64,000 nt of DNA from Cercophora sp. LCS_1 (Eukaryota > Ascomycota > Sordariomycetes > Sordariales > Lasiosphaeriaceae). This document shows positions 46,518 to 56,235 of this stretch, piece by piece. The translations under genes and the position numbers were made by a program. Numbering within the stretch: the first letter of the stretch is position 1; each line of letters begins with the position of its first letter. The stretch spans positions 310,001 to 374,000 of the forward strand of contig JAPZLL010000012.1 of the NCBI GenBank assembly GCA_036250225.1, in the 5' to 3' direction. The notes beneath the pieces were generated by a model that saw only the letters and a list, made by a program, of their open reading frames with translations, had not been told where the DNA came from and did no database searches.

Positions 46518-47816
46518 ATGCGTCGACTACAGCCACCGTTGCAGGCAGCATTACTTGCCATGATGTGCGCAACCGCATCGACGACAGCCATCCCCCTCAA
46601 CGACCTCTTCGTGCGCCAGTCAACGTGCCCTGCCAACTTCGCAACATGCCCAGGATCGATCTTCCCACAGACGTTTTGTTGCTTGACCGGACAGACGTGC
46701 ATACCACTCGCCGGTAGGACGACGCTTCTGTGCTGCCCTCAGGGCTTCGCCTGCGACAAAATAGAGTCGATTCCATGCGACATCTCGCTTCAAGACGCAG
46801 CAAAACACCCTGAGGCTCTCTTGAAGACGACCGCGTTGAATGGCGTCTTGCCCAAGTGCGGGGACAAATGCTGCCCCTTTGGTTACACATGCTCAAAGCC
46901 CGGAGAGTGTGTAAAAGATGCCGACCAGAGCAAATCGCCGCCCAACCAGTCGAGCTCATCAACCATGACAAGCTCGGCCACAACGAGTCGTTCTACCTCC
47001 ACAGCCCCTCCGAATACATTGACCGCTTCTCCCTCGTCCACTGTCACCAGCGTTGCCGAGCCGACGCCGACTCTGGATGCGACAACCGGGGCCTCAGAAT
47101 CTGCGGAAATCGAAGCCTCTGAGAGCAACGGGCCTCCAGTGGGTGTCATCGCCGGTGTGACAGTGGGAGTGATCGCGGCAATCTTGTTGGCTATCCTGAT
47201 TGCATGGCTACTAGTTAGGCGAAAGCGAAAGCCACAGAACTCCCCCAGCCTCAAGCTGACGCGTTCGTCCTCGTCGTTCGGCAATATCATCAGCAACCCC
47301 ATCATTGTCGAGGGCACGGCTATGCGAAGCGATTTCAACAGAGGGCCGGCGAAGCGCAGTTTTGAAGAGCTTGCACCTATTCCTCGTAACGTGAGCCCGA
47401 TGACGGTGAGCCCGATGACGGTGAGCCCGCCCAGCTCGTCAGGCTCAGGGGCATCAAGGACCCGGGATCTCACGGGCAATGGATTACGCCAGAGCAGCGT
47501 CGCCTACGGAGGACCGCCTCCCTATGCGACTCCGCCAAATTCTAGTAGGAAGCAAGAATCCTCTCTATTCCCACCTCAGACTCCACGACAAGACCGCGAG
47601 CCAAGCTCCGTCAGCATCAACGTGTTTGCAGACCCGCTGGCTCTGACACCAGAAAGCGCAAGCAACGCCCCAGGTGCAAACGCGCGACGGCACAGCAACA
47701 TGACGACATTCACCCAGCTGATGGATGAAGCCGACCTTGGAGGCGTTGCCCGCGGCCAACCATTCATTCCCCATCGACCGTCAACCCCACAGGGTGGGAG
47801 TCCGGCGAGAAGATGA
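46518..47816 (+). CDS. Cys-rich single-pass surface protein with Ser/Thr stalk (sensor-like)
   Basis: I do not recognise the family by name. This 432-residue single-exon protein has a signal peptide (1-24, ending STTA). A Cys-rich ectodomain follows (about 34-131) with two similar CCP/CCPFGYTC-like blocks (CCPQGFACD, CCPFGYTCS). A Ser/Thr-rich stalk, probably O-glycosylated, spans about 138-205. One membrane helix (about 207-233, GVIAGVTVGVIAAILLAILIAWLL) is followed by RRKRK. The cytoplasmic tail is disordered and Pro/Ser-rich, with a tandem SPMTV-SPMTV repeat encoded by two 15-bp units near 47395-47426. The layout resembles wall-stress sensors (Mid2/Wsc style), but the ectodomain is not a WSC domain. 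I chose the ATG at 46518 because it opens the signal peptide. Confidence 0.85.
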   Translation: MRRLQPPLQAALLAMMCATASTTAIPLNDLFVRQSTCPANFATCPGSIFPQTFCCLTGQTCIPLAGRTTLLCCPQGFACDKIESIPCDISLQDAAKHPEALLKTTALNGVLPKCGDKCCPFGYTCSKPGECVKDADQSKSPPNQSSSSTMTSSATTSRSTSTAPPNTLTASPSSTVTSVAEPTPTLDATTGASESAEIEASESNGPPVGVIAGVTVGVIAAILLAILIAWLLVRRKRKPQNSPSLKLTRSSSSFGNIISNPIIVEGTAMRSDFNRGPAKRSFEELAPIPRNVSPMTVSPMTVSPPSSSGSGASRTRDLTGNGLRQSSVAYGGPPPYATPPNSSRKQESSLFPPQTPRQDREPSSVSINVFADPLALTPESASNAPGANARRHSNMTTFTQLMDEADLGGVARGQPFIPHRPSTPQGGSPARR

Positions 47817-48500
47817 TACACCGACCAACAACCTTTTCATTGCGTCTGTCCTCTATGTTGTAATTTCCGGCGGCTTTTGGTTTGAGATATGGTTTGGGCT
47901 CTTTGATAGATTGACATCACATCCAGCAACGGCGTTTATTTTCTTTGGGAAGAGCAAAAGGAGCATGTTTCTGGAACGGGCAAGCATTTGGAGAAAGCGG
48001 TCGTTCTTTACCACATCATGGCTGCATAAGATACCCCGGGGGAGAGCAAGGGCTGGAACGTAGCGTTGACCATGATACCCAATCGTTACAAGCGGTTTTT
48101 TCTCTTCTAGCCTAGAACTGTTACATTGTAGCTTATTTAACTGTTAATTACCGTTGGTTGCGTTTCCTGACTGGGCCTTGACACACAATGTTGATGACCA
48201 GTGCCTGTTGCCTTGGGCGAATGCATGACATCTTGACGAATAACCGAGTCACTCGAGCAAAATACAGTCAGCTCCCGATCGACACACACACACAGTTGGT
48301 AGAGCACGTGTCTTCTTGTGGGCATCAAACCATCATCATCCTACTCTATGATGCAAAACCCAGCCGAGTCATATGCGAACATTGCCCACACAAGGACATG
48401 ATACCAATCCCATCCAAACAAAACACCTCACCCAAAGCCCTTCCTCACCAAAAAAAAAAAAAAAAACCAGAATTAAGCATGTAACAAAACCGCACAACTT
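47817..48500. other. Convergent intergenic region
   Basis: 684 bp of 3' flanks from the surface protein (+) and SHR3 (-), with a 17-18 nt A run near 48450. No gene was seen. Confidence 0.55.
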
Positions 48501-49245
48501 CTACTGACTCTTCCGTTTCCCACTCCCCCCCTTGGCCGCCAACTCCGCCTCCCTCCGTTCCATCGCCTCCGTCTCATCCAACTCTTTCCGCTCCGCATAC
48601 CACTGGCCCACCTGCAGCACCAAAACCCCCAACAGCACCAGCGCCAAAATGGTATTACTAGCGCTCAACACACTCAAACTGTCCTCCCTGCCCAGCGTCA
48701 CCCGCCCCGTGACCGGTCCGTCGTGGGCCGTTCCCTCGAAGCCAGGCTGGTCCCACGCGCCCGCTGCCACAGCGCGCATCCCCTTGACGATATTCGTTAT
48801 ATACACGCCCGTTCCGATGACGTAGAGGACCAGCGAGGCGCCGTCGAACAGCACGTTGGCTTCGGACGGGCGGAAGAGCTTGATGAAGAAGCCGAGGAAC
48901 CCCAAAAAGATCATGATGTTGAGGAGGCGGGCGATTAGGGGCGGGGCGGAGTGGATAAAGCGGAGGTGTGTTTCTAGTTGGTCAAAGTAGGCCGGGGAGA
49001 CGGGGTCCGAGGTCCAGAGGAGGGGGTAGTCGTAGGGGAAGGAGGCGAAGAGGATGCCTAGGAAGAAGCATGTTGCTAACATTGGGAGAGAGTGGTTAGT
49101 TGGGGGATGGAAAAAAAAAAAAAAAGGGGGGGGGGAGGAGGGAAAGCAACATACGGCCTATGATCATGAGGGTTGCGAAGGAGTCGGAGCCGCGGTAGTC
49201 TTTTGAGCGGGTCGTTTTGGACCAGTCGACCCATTGGGAGGTCAT
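48501..49245 (-). CDS. SHR3: SHR3-type ER membrane chaperone for amino acid permeases
   Basis: Shr3 family proteins sit in the ER membrane and help polytopic amino acid permeases fold and leave for the surface. Two exons, 49245-49155 and 49075-48501, flank a 79-nt intron and give 221 residues. Four hydrophobic segments are visible: SFATLMIIG|PTCFFLGILFASF (completed by the splice), ARLLNIMIFLGFLGFFIKLF, ASLVLYVIGTGVYITNIVKG and NTILALVLLGVLVLQVG. A charged Lys/Glu cytosolic tail ends in GKRKSQ. The start MTSQWVDWSK is preceded directly by 19 A residues on the coding strand. The family call rests on length, topology and the N-terminal motif. Confidence 0.85.
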
Positions 49246-49264
49246 TTTTTTTTTTTTTTTTTTT
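49246..49264 (-). repeat. A19 homopolymer abutting the SHR3 start codon
   Basis: On the plus strand T20 spans 49245-49264; its first base is the A of the ATG, leaving 19 A residues immediately upstream on the coding strand. Confidence 0.85.
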
Positions 49265-49794
49265 CGGGATTGTGGGCGACGAGGGTTGTCGTCGCGGTCT
49301 AGAATAAACAGGGGATTGCGGGTTTGTGAGGCGCCCTCGGTGATGGTGGTGGCGGTTGGGTTTGGGTGTTGTGTTTTGGATGGCAGAGTGGTGGTCGGCG
49401 CGGAGGCTTGAAAGGTTTCGTTAGGTAGCTCGGCGACCCGTGGTTGCGGTTAGGTCGGATTGCGACATGGCGCTGGGGATAGCGGCTGCCCCACTACGGC
49501 GCGGTGGGTAAGGGCGGGCTTGGCAGTCCGGGGCCAGCATTGCGGTTCAAGGCGAGTTCCATCCATGGATCTTTCTTCATCTCGCACTTTCCACCTTACC
49601 TTGCGTTGTTGGATTCCACCGAACTTTCATGTGTCTTGATGTGCGCTTTGCACTAAATAAGAGCATTTCCCAACATCACTCCATTGAACGTCATCTTCAA
49701 CCTCGCGCATCATGAAGGGCACATTTCAAGACTGTTACGTCCGTCATTCTGGCGAGCCCGAGCTGCTTCCTTCGGTATCTTCAGCCTCCACATC
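49246..49794. other. SHR3 upstream region and 3' flank of the HET gene
   Basis: 549 bp. Apart from the A19 leader tract, no motif, repeat or gene was recognised. Confidence 0.5.
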
Positions 49795-51672
49795 CTAAAG
49801 TAACGGATACGTACTCGCTCTTCTGATCTTGAAGCGGTCCTCGGTGGTGTTGTGTGCACCAGAAGTTCCGTCGGTCAGGAGTAATCTCCCCATCAGCTTA
49901 AACCCATCCATATCCATATCGACTGCGCCTCTGTCCAGCAACACATCTACGACATCTCGGTGTCCCTTTCCTCTTGCCCACCGAAGGGCAGTCCAACCCG
50001 TACGATCCTTGGACTCCATATTTACCCCTGCATCTATGAGTGACGTCACCGTCTCCTTGCATCCATTGCGCGCGGCTTGCGATAGAGGTGTCAAGCCACA
50101 GTGATCTACAGCCTCTTTCTCACAGCCTCGATCGAGCAGCAGCTTTACCATTGCCTGATGGCCCCAGGCCGCTGCCAGCGCAAGAGGGGTCCTGGATTTG
50201 GAATCAACCGCCTCCGGATCTTCCCCCTTGTCGAGGAGGAGCTTTACCACCTCGGCGTGGTCGTTCAAGACGGCTTGAGAAAGCGCAGAGTTCCCGTCGA
50301 GGTCTCTAGCCTCAAGGTCTGCGCCAGCGTCGAGAAGCAGTTCCAACATGGCCACGTTCCCGGCCATAGCCGCGCGCAAAAGCGGTGTGACGCCCGAGTT
50401 GTCCCTAAGCTCAAGCTCGGCGCCTTTTGCGAGAAGGAGCTCCATCATGTCTCTGCTCCCATGCTCTACCGCCCATGACAACGGAGTCCGGCCATCGTCG
50501 TCGCGGGCGTTGATCTCGAAGCCCTCGGAAAGCAAGAGCGTCATAGTTTTTGCCCGCCCCCGCGCAGCAACTCTCCACAGCAATGACCGGCATTCACCAT
50601 GTTGGTGGTTCTGGCGAACACAAATGCGCCGCTCACCCCGTTCTTCCTCACCCACGAGCCGACCACCGTCCCGCCGAATAACGAAGAAGTTAGTAACTGT
50701 CTTCCTCTCGAAGTAGTCACCGGCCGGTGACAGTGGCTTCAGCCAAACCCCAATATCGTTCCCATCTTCGCCCGAATGGACGAGGGCGAGCGGGTCCTTG
50801 CCGCCGATAGTGATGATGGGCAAGGTTAGGTGAAGGCCCCTGTTGTTTACCACAACAGACGGTGCAGTCGAGGATCTCGGTCGCTTTATGTTCCCCGAGT
50901 GCCGAAATGCAGCCGGTGAAGCCGCCAAAAGGCCGCCGGGCTCCTCGGGGCCGTCCTGCTTCCACGCAAACAGGCTGAGATCGTCGGTGATTTTCAGAAT
51001 CTCTTGCTGGAGCCTGACAAAGGCCCTCTCTCCCTCACCATATATCATGGGCATGTAAACACCAAAGAGACCCATCAGGCAGTAGGCACGGTCTTCAACT
51101 ACGGAAGTGACTCGATCCGCCGCCCACGACATCTTTTGCGCGGCGCTTACTTCCCCGAGTTTACCGGAGAGAAGGACGTTGACGGGGATCCCCGTCCTCT
51201 CAGATATGAGTTTGCGAAGGCTTGATTTGGTACCAATTATTTCCCAGTCCTTGTTGAGAAAGACGACAGTTGACGGCGCAAGAAGTTCCTGGAGAGTCCA
51301 GCCTCGTTCAAACCATTCGCTCCGCGCAAAACCCCTGACGGGCACATCGGCGAGGTAAGCATAACATATGACCGACTCTCGGTACCAACGATGCATGGAG
51401 TTGATGGCCGCGGAAAACTCGGTGCTGTTTGTCTTGTCGATACAGCATGTGTCGATCCAAACGTAGTCAAGGCCGTCGGCCGCGGCGATAGAGCACAAGT
51501 TCCGAAGCTTGACAAAGGAATCATTGTGATCCCAGCAACAAACGGAAACCCTCTCTAGGTCGTGAAAGGCCACTTCTCGGGACGTCCACCGGTGGGAGAA
51601 CACGGCGTAGAGCGGAACCTCCGAACCAGTGAACGTTTCGAGTTTCCGTGTAGCTGTGTTTAGAAGACGCAT
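49795..51672 (-). CDS. HET-domain protein with seven ankyrin repeats
   Basis: This is a putative heterokaryon-incompatibility or non-self recognition protein. It is a single exon of 625 codons. The HET domain fills about 1-240: the start MRLLNTATRKLE, then VPLYAVFSHRW, LDYVWIDTCCIDK, WFERGWTLQELLAP and AYCLMGLFGVYMPMIYGEG are all classic HET-D/E/R-type motifs. Residues about 240-360 form a linker with no NACHT P-loop. Seven ankyrin repeats of about 33 residues run from 363 to 591 (for example GRTPLSWAVEHGSRDMMELLL). They differ in sequence, so this is not a recently amplified repeat array. A short tail follows. Most characterised relatives carry HET-NACHT-repeat; the direct HET-ankyrin form is a shorter variant. 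The start faces the GTPase gene 921 bp away. Confidence 0.9.
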   Translation of the reverse strand: MRLLNTATRKLETFTGSEVPLYAVFSHRWTSREVAFHDLERVSVCCWDHNDSFVKLRNLCSIAAADGLDYVWIDTCCIDKTNSTEFSAAINSMHRWYRESVICYAYLADVPVRGFARSEWFERGWTLQELLAPSTVVFLNKDWEIIGTKSSLRKLISERTGIPVNVLLSGKLGEVSAAQKMSWAADRVTSVVEDRAYCLMGLFGVYMPMIYGEGERAFVRLQQEILKITDDLSLFAWKQDGPEEPGGLLAASPAAFRHSGNIKRPRSSTAPSVVVNNRGLHLTLPIITIGGKDPLALVHSGEDGNDIGVWLKPLSPAGDYFERKTVTNFFVIRRDGGRLVGEEERGERRICVRQNHQHGECRSLLWRVAARGRAKTMTLLLSEGFEINARDDDGRTPLSWAVEHGSRDMMELLLAKGAELELRDNSGVTPLLRAAMAGNVAMLELLLDAGADLEARDLDGNSALSQAVLNDHAEVVKLLLDKGEDPEAVDSKSRTPLALAAAWGHQAMVKLLLDRGCEKEAVDHCGLTPLSQAARNGCKETVTSLIDAGVNMESKDRTGWTALRWARGKGHRDVVDVLLDRGAVDMDMDGFKLMGRLLLTDGTSGAHNTTEDRFKIRRASTYPLL

Positions 51673-52593
51673 CTCGACTGGTCGATTTGTCGACGGGCTC
51701 GAGATTACCCCGTATATTCGCGTCGCGTAAGAGAGAGAGCAAGTTACTGAGGCCGAAAGAAAGCCATATCAGGTTCTGAACACCCAAGATAACCAGAGCC
51801 AGCGATACCACCACGCTCCAGCACCTCTCTCAGTTCCCAACCTGAGGAGTCGCTTTGTACCCAAAAATAGCCGTGATCGGGAGACCAACCTCCCATGTTC
51901 TGCGCAAGCTTTCTTCCACCTTCTCCTGCAGTGATCTAAAGCTCGCCGTCTTTTGATTTGACCAAAAAAAAAAAAAACCACCGCTCGCGAGATAGCCGCA
52001 ACAATTAAGACCCCTCCGAGGGGGTCAACCCTATCTGAAGCAACTTCACGAGGTTTCAGACCATCGGATTGGACGACGTCAAGTCGGGGCAGCTATTGGA
52101 GCCTTCTGACTTCACTCGGCGTGGGAGTTGGGCTGCACAAATTTCCTGATGGCCGCCCTCCGACTTTCACGGTCTTGCTTGACCCAGCTTGCCCAGCACC
52201 CGCCTTCAGTCTGAAGCCGTGAGTCATCACCAAAGACCCAGTGGAGGACAAACTTGATGGTCTCAGTCGAATCGTACGCGCACACGTCTACATACATCAA
52301 GACAAGACATGCCGTGTGCCCGTTTTGGGGTTTCCGACGACAACAAGCCGCAAGGCTGGTTCGCAATGCCTCCTCGTCCGTCGGTCTCACCAAGTACCTG
52401 AGTACCTTGTCACCCGACATATTTTTTGAGCTTTTCCCCTGCCTCTCCACAACTTCCAAATAACCATATGTGATACATCGAGACTACTCCTGAGGCAGCC
52501 TCGCGCACCATCATTATCAAGATTCCCAGACATATATGCTCTTAGTTGGGCCCAGGAAATCCACGGCCACTAGTAGGAGCAGCATCGTCCACA
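51673..52593. promoter_or_regulatory. Head-to-head promoter between the HET-ankyrin and GTPase genes
   Basis: 921 bp between the two divergent ATGs. An A run (about 51962-51976) lies on the plus strand. Short open frames are random. Joint control of the two genes is inference from orientation only. Confidence 0.45.
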
Positions 52594-53863
52594 ATGGATT
52601 TCATTTCCCGCCACTTCCGCAAGCCCAAGCCGCAACCGGCATCCGTTCCCACTTCCCCAGCCCCCAACGAGAGCTCTGCGACCGTGACACGCTCAGGCGT
52701 CGAACCCGAACGCGTGAATACACTGAGGGACGAGCATGACCCTGACCTGTTGCCCGAGAGCGCCGCTTTGGTACCGGAAGCAGTTCAAAATGGCAAGCAA
52801 AAGTCCGTTATGATTGCCCTCATGGGAGTCACTGGTGCGGGCAAGAGCACCTTTATCTCTCATTGCGTCGACAATGCTGTCCAGGTCGAAATTGGTCACA
52901 GTTTGACGTCTTGTAAGACCCTGCGTTCCGCGTCCAACTCCAGGTCGTGCTAATCAGCAACGCCACACAGGCACCCAGTCCATCAACGTATACGAACTAA
53001 AGCGCAAAGGTGTCATTGTCTATCTTATCGACACACCTGGCTTCGATGACAGCCACAGGAACGATGTCGAGGTGCTCCAGCAGCTTGCCTCCTGGCTAAA
53101 AGTGACGTATGAGGACGAAAAAACGTTGGACGGAATCATCTACCTACACCGCATCTCGGATGTGAGGATGCAGGGCTCAGCCGCAAAGAACCTCCGTATC
53201 TTCAAGGACATATGTGGTCAGCACGCACTGAAGTCGGTGGTTTTAGCGACGACGAGGTGGGAGGAGGTCAGCAACAAGGTGGCTGAGGGACGCGAGAAAG
53301 AGCTCAAGGAGACCGAGGATTACTGGGGTGACATGATCAAGGGGGAAGCGCGAGTTGTCCGCCACAAGAACAACCACAAGTCGGCCCTTCGCATCCTCGA
53401 CATGTACCTACCGCCATTGCGCCGCGACTTCAAGCAGCAGGGCCTGGAGATCCAACGAGAGATGGTTCCCGACAGGAAGGACTTGCCCGACACCCGGGCC
53501 GCCAAGACGCTTGATGGCGAGATGTTCACCAGCCGCGAGCAACTAAGCAGGACCCGCCAGGCCTTAGAGAAGTTGGAGGGAGAGGCGGTGGCGGCGCGCT
53601 TGAAGGAGGTAGATGACGAGATCAAGATGATTGAGGAGAAGAGGCGAAAGCTGGCTGCCGGGCTTAAAGAGTATGAGGGAATGGGCACGCTAAGAAAAGC
53701 GCTCAGGGCTCTCTTCGGCGGTAACGGGCGAGGCCGCGATGAACTCCAGAAGGAGAAGGACGCAGTCGATCAGAAGCTGGACGATCTTCAGAGCGCGAAG
53801 AGTGAACTCAAAAAGAAGGGCACCACATTCCAGATGTTCTCCCGGACAGGCACGGGATTTTGA
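52594..53863 (+). CDS. GIMAP/AIG1-like P-loop GTPase with C-terminal coiled coil
   Basis: This is a TRAFAC-type GTPase of a kind common in fungal accessory gene sets. Two exons, 52594-52912 and 52971-53863, flank a 58-nt intron and give 403 residues. A disordered Pro/Ser N terminus (1-70) is followed by G1 GVTGAGKS at 78-85, a G2 Thr around TSC|TQSI, and G3 DTPGFDD. The G4 position reads TTRWEEV in place of NKxD, as in AIG1-type relatives. The C-terminal half, from about residue 290, is a long charged helix (KLEGEAVAARLKEVDDEIKM onward; DAVDQKLDDLQSAKSELKKK), probably coiled coil. There is no membrane segment. It is head-to-head with the HET-ankyrin gene and converges on a methyltransferase pseudogene. 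Confidence 0.88.
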
Positions 53864-54016
53864 GGCTGGGCACTGGATGCTCCCAGACCAGACAACCGCA
53901 CCCGTGTGAGGAAAGGGTTGGGATTGATCAGTTTGCTGGTTGAGGAAGACCAAGGAGCTGTAATGACCTGAGCACTTTTATCTGTAGTCAAAATGTTGTG
54001 AATTCTTATCCCTGTT

Positions 54017-55128
54017 TTACTCTAGTTTCCGCCCATATACAGCCCTCATGACATAGTGCCCGTGAATTTTTGGGTTGTTCATCTCCTTCCGAAGATGCGC
54101 AACATAGGCTATGACTTGCCCAGACGTCCACCCACTGATAACATTGGTGATGAAGATCAGAAACCCCTCGAGATCCGACACCGTGGCTGCGTGGCCGAAC
54201 AACCCAACCTCCTTGAGCTTCGGATCCTTGGGCCACCCCCCAACCGGTGCCCAGATACCATCAGTTATGACACGAAAGGCCAAACATGCCGCTCGCCTTG
54301 ATGTCCTTGACCGTTATATCCACGAACCCTTTTGCACGCATAGTCTCCTCTAGCACACCGTCTCGTACAATCGTAAACGACCGTCCCGTTATCTTGCCGC
54401 CCTCTGTGACGATTGGACCCCACTGTCCCGTCATCGCCGACAATGAAGGGCGATGCCTCCCAGTGCTCGAACCAACCACCCGGCGATAGGGCATTGTATA
54501 CTTCACCATACAGCGCATCCCAGTCTAAGACACAGCCGAGGAGGTACTGCACGTGGATGTAATCAAAAGTGCCTGGCGTCCAGGGCCAGGGGGTTCGCCG
54601 TGGCGTCTGAGATCTCAAAGCTGAGGTTCGGCGGTACGGCGTTTGGTTGATTCGGTGACAAATTGGTGCTGATAACCCGAATATCGGGATGGGCGTCCGC
54701 AAAGTCGATGGCCCAGACGCCTGTTCCGGTGCCGATATCAAGAACTTTCTTCAGTTTGGTCTTGCCGAGGGGGGCGATGTATAGTTTCTCGCCGCCCAGG
54801 AGTGTGAGCATGTGATGGCTGGTGAGGTGAGCGAATTTGTTTCCATCTACGACAGGGATGCGTACTTGGTGTCCATGGCATCGGAGGCAAGCTTGTCGTT
54901 GGATGCCCTATTGGAACCGTTGGTAAGTCACCCAGGGGTTTCACCCAATGGCTTAATCTCCTACCAGTACTGTCCATCGCCGTCGACTTTGTCACTGTGG
55001 AATGTTTGCCTTTGAATTGTTCGATACTGCCGGATATTTGACGCAACTGAGGTTAGGGAGGATGTATCAGAGGCATCGTCGTCTACAAGATCTCATGTCT
55101 CCGGGGGCAGGAGCTCGCTAGAAGCCAT
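54017..55128 (-). pseudogene. Broken TAM/LaeA-like S-adenosylmethionine methyltransferase
   Basis: This is a remnant of a class I methyltransferase of the fungal TAM type. From an ATG at 55128 the expected order of motifs can still be read but in several frames: DDDASDTSSLTS, the YRTIQRQTFHSDK region, an intron at about 54964-54908, the SAM-binding VLDIGTGTGVWAIDFAD, FDYIHVQYLLGC, LSPGGWFEHWE and GGWPKDPKLKEVG. Lesions are: a TGA at codon 12 (55095-55093); a frameshift with an in-frame TAG near 54847-54865; one extra base in a five-G run (54589-54593); a deletion and shift near 54417-54433; and a roughly 46-nt insertion with stops near 54250-54300. No set of GT..AG introns removes these. Indels dominate, so RIP is not the sole cause. 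Confidence 0.82.
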
Positions 55129-56235
55129 CGTTTCAGGAACCACCAGAGTAGACAACGAGTATGGAACGTTCTGAATGAGCCACGGCCTGGGATGAGGATG
55201 AACGATATTATACGGGCCCATTTTCTTTGTTTCCCCGCACTAGGTTCTGAGCCTCGTGCCACGCATACAATGCAACAATTGCTTGCCAAGATGCTGTTTT
55301 TTTACGTTCGCGTCGACGCCCGCTCCTGACTGGGCCTCATCTGCGGATGGCTGATGCAAGAGGATCCGGGTTTCTGTTTCTGTCTACCAAGAGCTGATAG
55401 TGCGACGAAATGTTGATGAAGGATCGAGTTGACTAATAGAAACATATTGGCTGAGTCCCACAGATGCGATATTTTATTCAGGTACAAATGGATATGGTGT
55501 TCTGCTCGTCGCAGGTTGTCTTGGTTCGTAGAGTACCCTGGCGAGTTCGGGTTAAAAAACCGACATGTAACAAAAACTAAAAGGATACGCCCTTGTGAGG
55601 TGAGTGAAGGGAATGCATAATTTCCAAGTCTTTGACTGCTATTCCGTACACTTCGGCGTTGGTGGCTTTGAGATAAGATCCACGCCTGTTGGAGATGTGG
55701 CACCTGTCGAGACCATCGAAGCGCCTGAAAGGGCGTTGTTTGGATTTGGACCCAAGGGCGTGATGTATCACATCGACAGAGGAATGTTGCTTTGGCAAGA
55801 CAAAACGAGCAAGAGTGAATGTTGTTGATCTTGCATGGTCTTCTCCGTTGGGTTTCGAGGTGGTGTAACCTTATCTTAGCTGATGGCCCCAGCATCCAAG
55901 ATGCGGAGAACGGCGGGAGTGATTCGCCACTTCTGGGCGGACCGCTCTAAGCGGAACCGGAGGTTGGCAAGATTGGCCAGAACCAATGCACGAGATGACG
56001 CAACAAGACGTCAGTCAATCCGGAGCTATTGCCTGGCAGAGAGCCTTCAGCTCACTACCACATAAAATGCTAGCGTGATCCCATCACGCGCCATCTCGAC
56101 GGTGTGCTCTTCCTAGAGACTTCATCCGGTCGCATCGCAATCATTGGCGCATTTGACGCCACTTCTGCCGATGCAACGACGCAGCGGTTTTGCGGGGAAG
56201 CTGAACTATTTTGAAGCTTGACAAAAGCACCGAAC
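55129..56235. other. 1.1 kb intergenic region
   Basis: This lies between the pseudogene 5' side and the DUF202 gene. The longest frame (55302-55895, -, 197 codons) has no domain and random composition. Nothing else was recognised. Confidence 0.5.

Noticed and set aside
54260..54300. Intron to repair the methyltransferase frame near GGWPKDP
   Set aside because: No GT..AG pair with plausible spacing joins the two frames, and other lesions remain.
54017..55128. RIP as the cause of methyltransferase decay
   Set aside because: The early TGA could be a C-to-T change, but most lesions are indels and no dense transition pattern is evident by eye.
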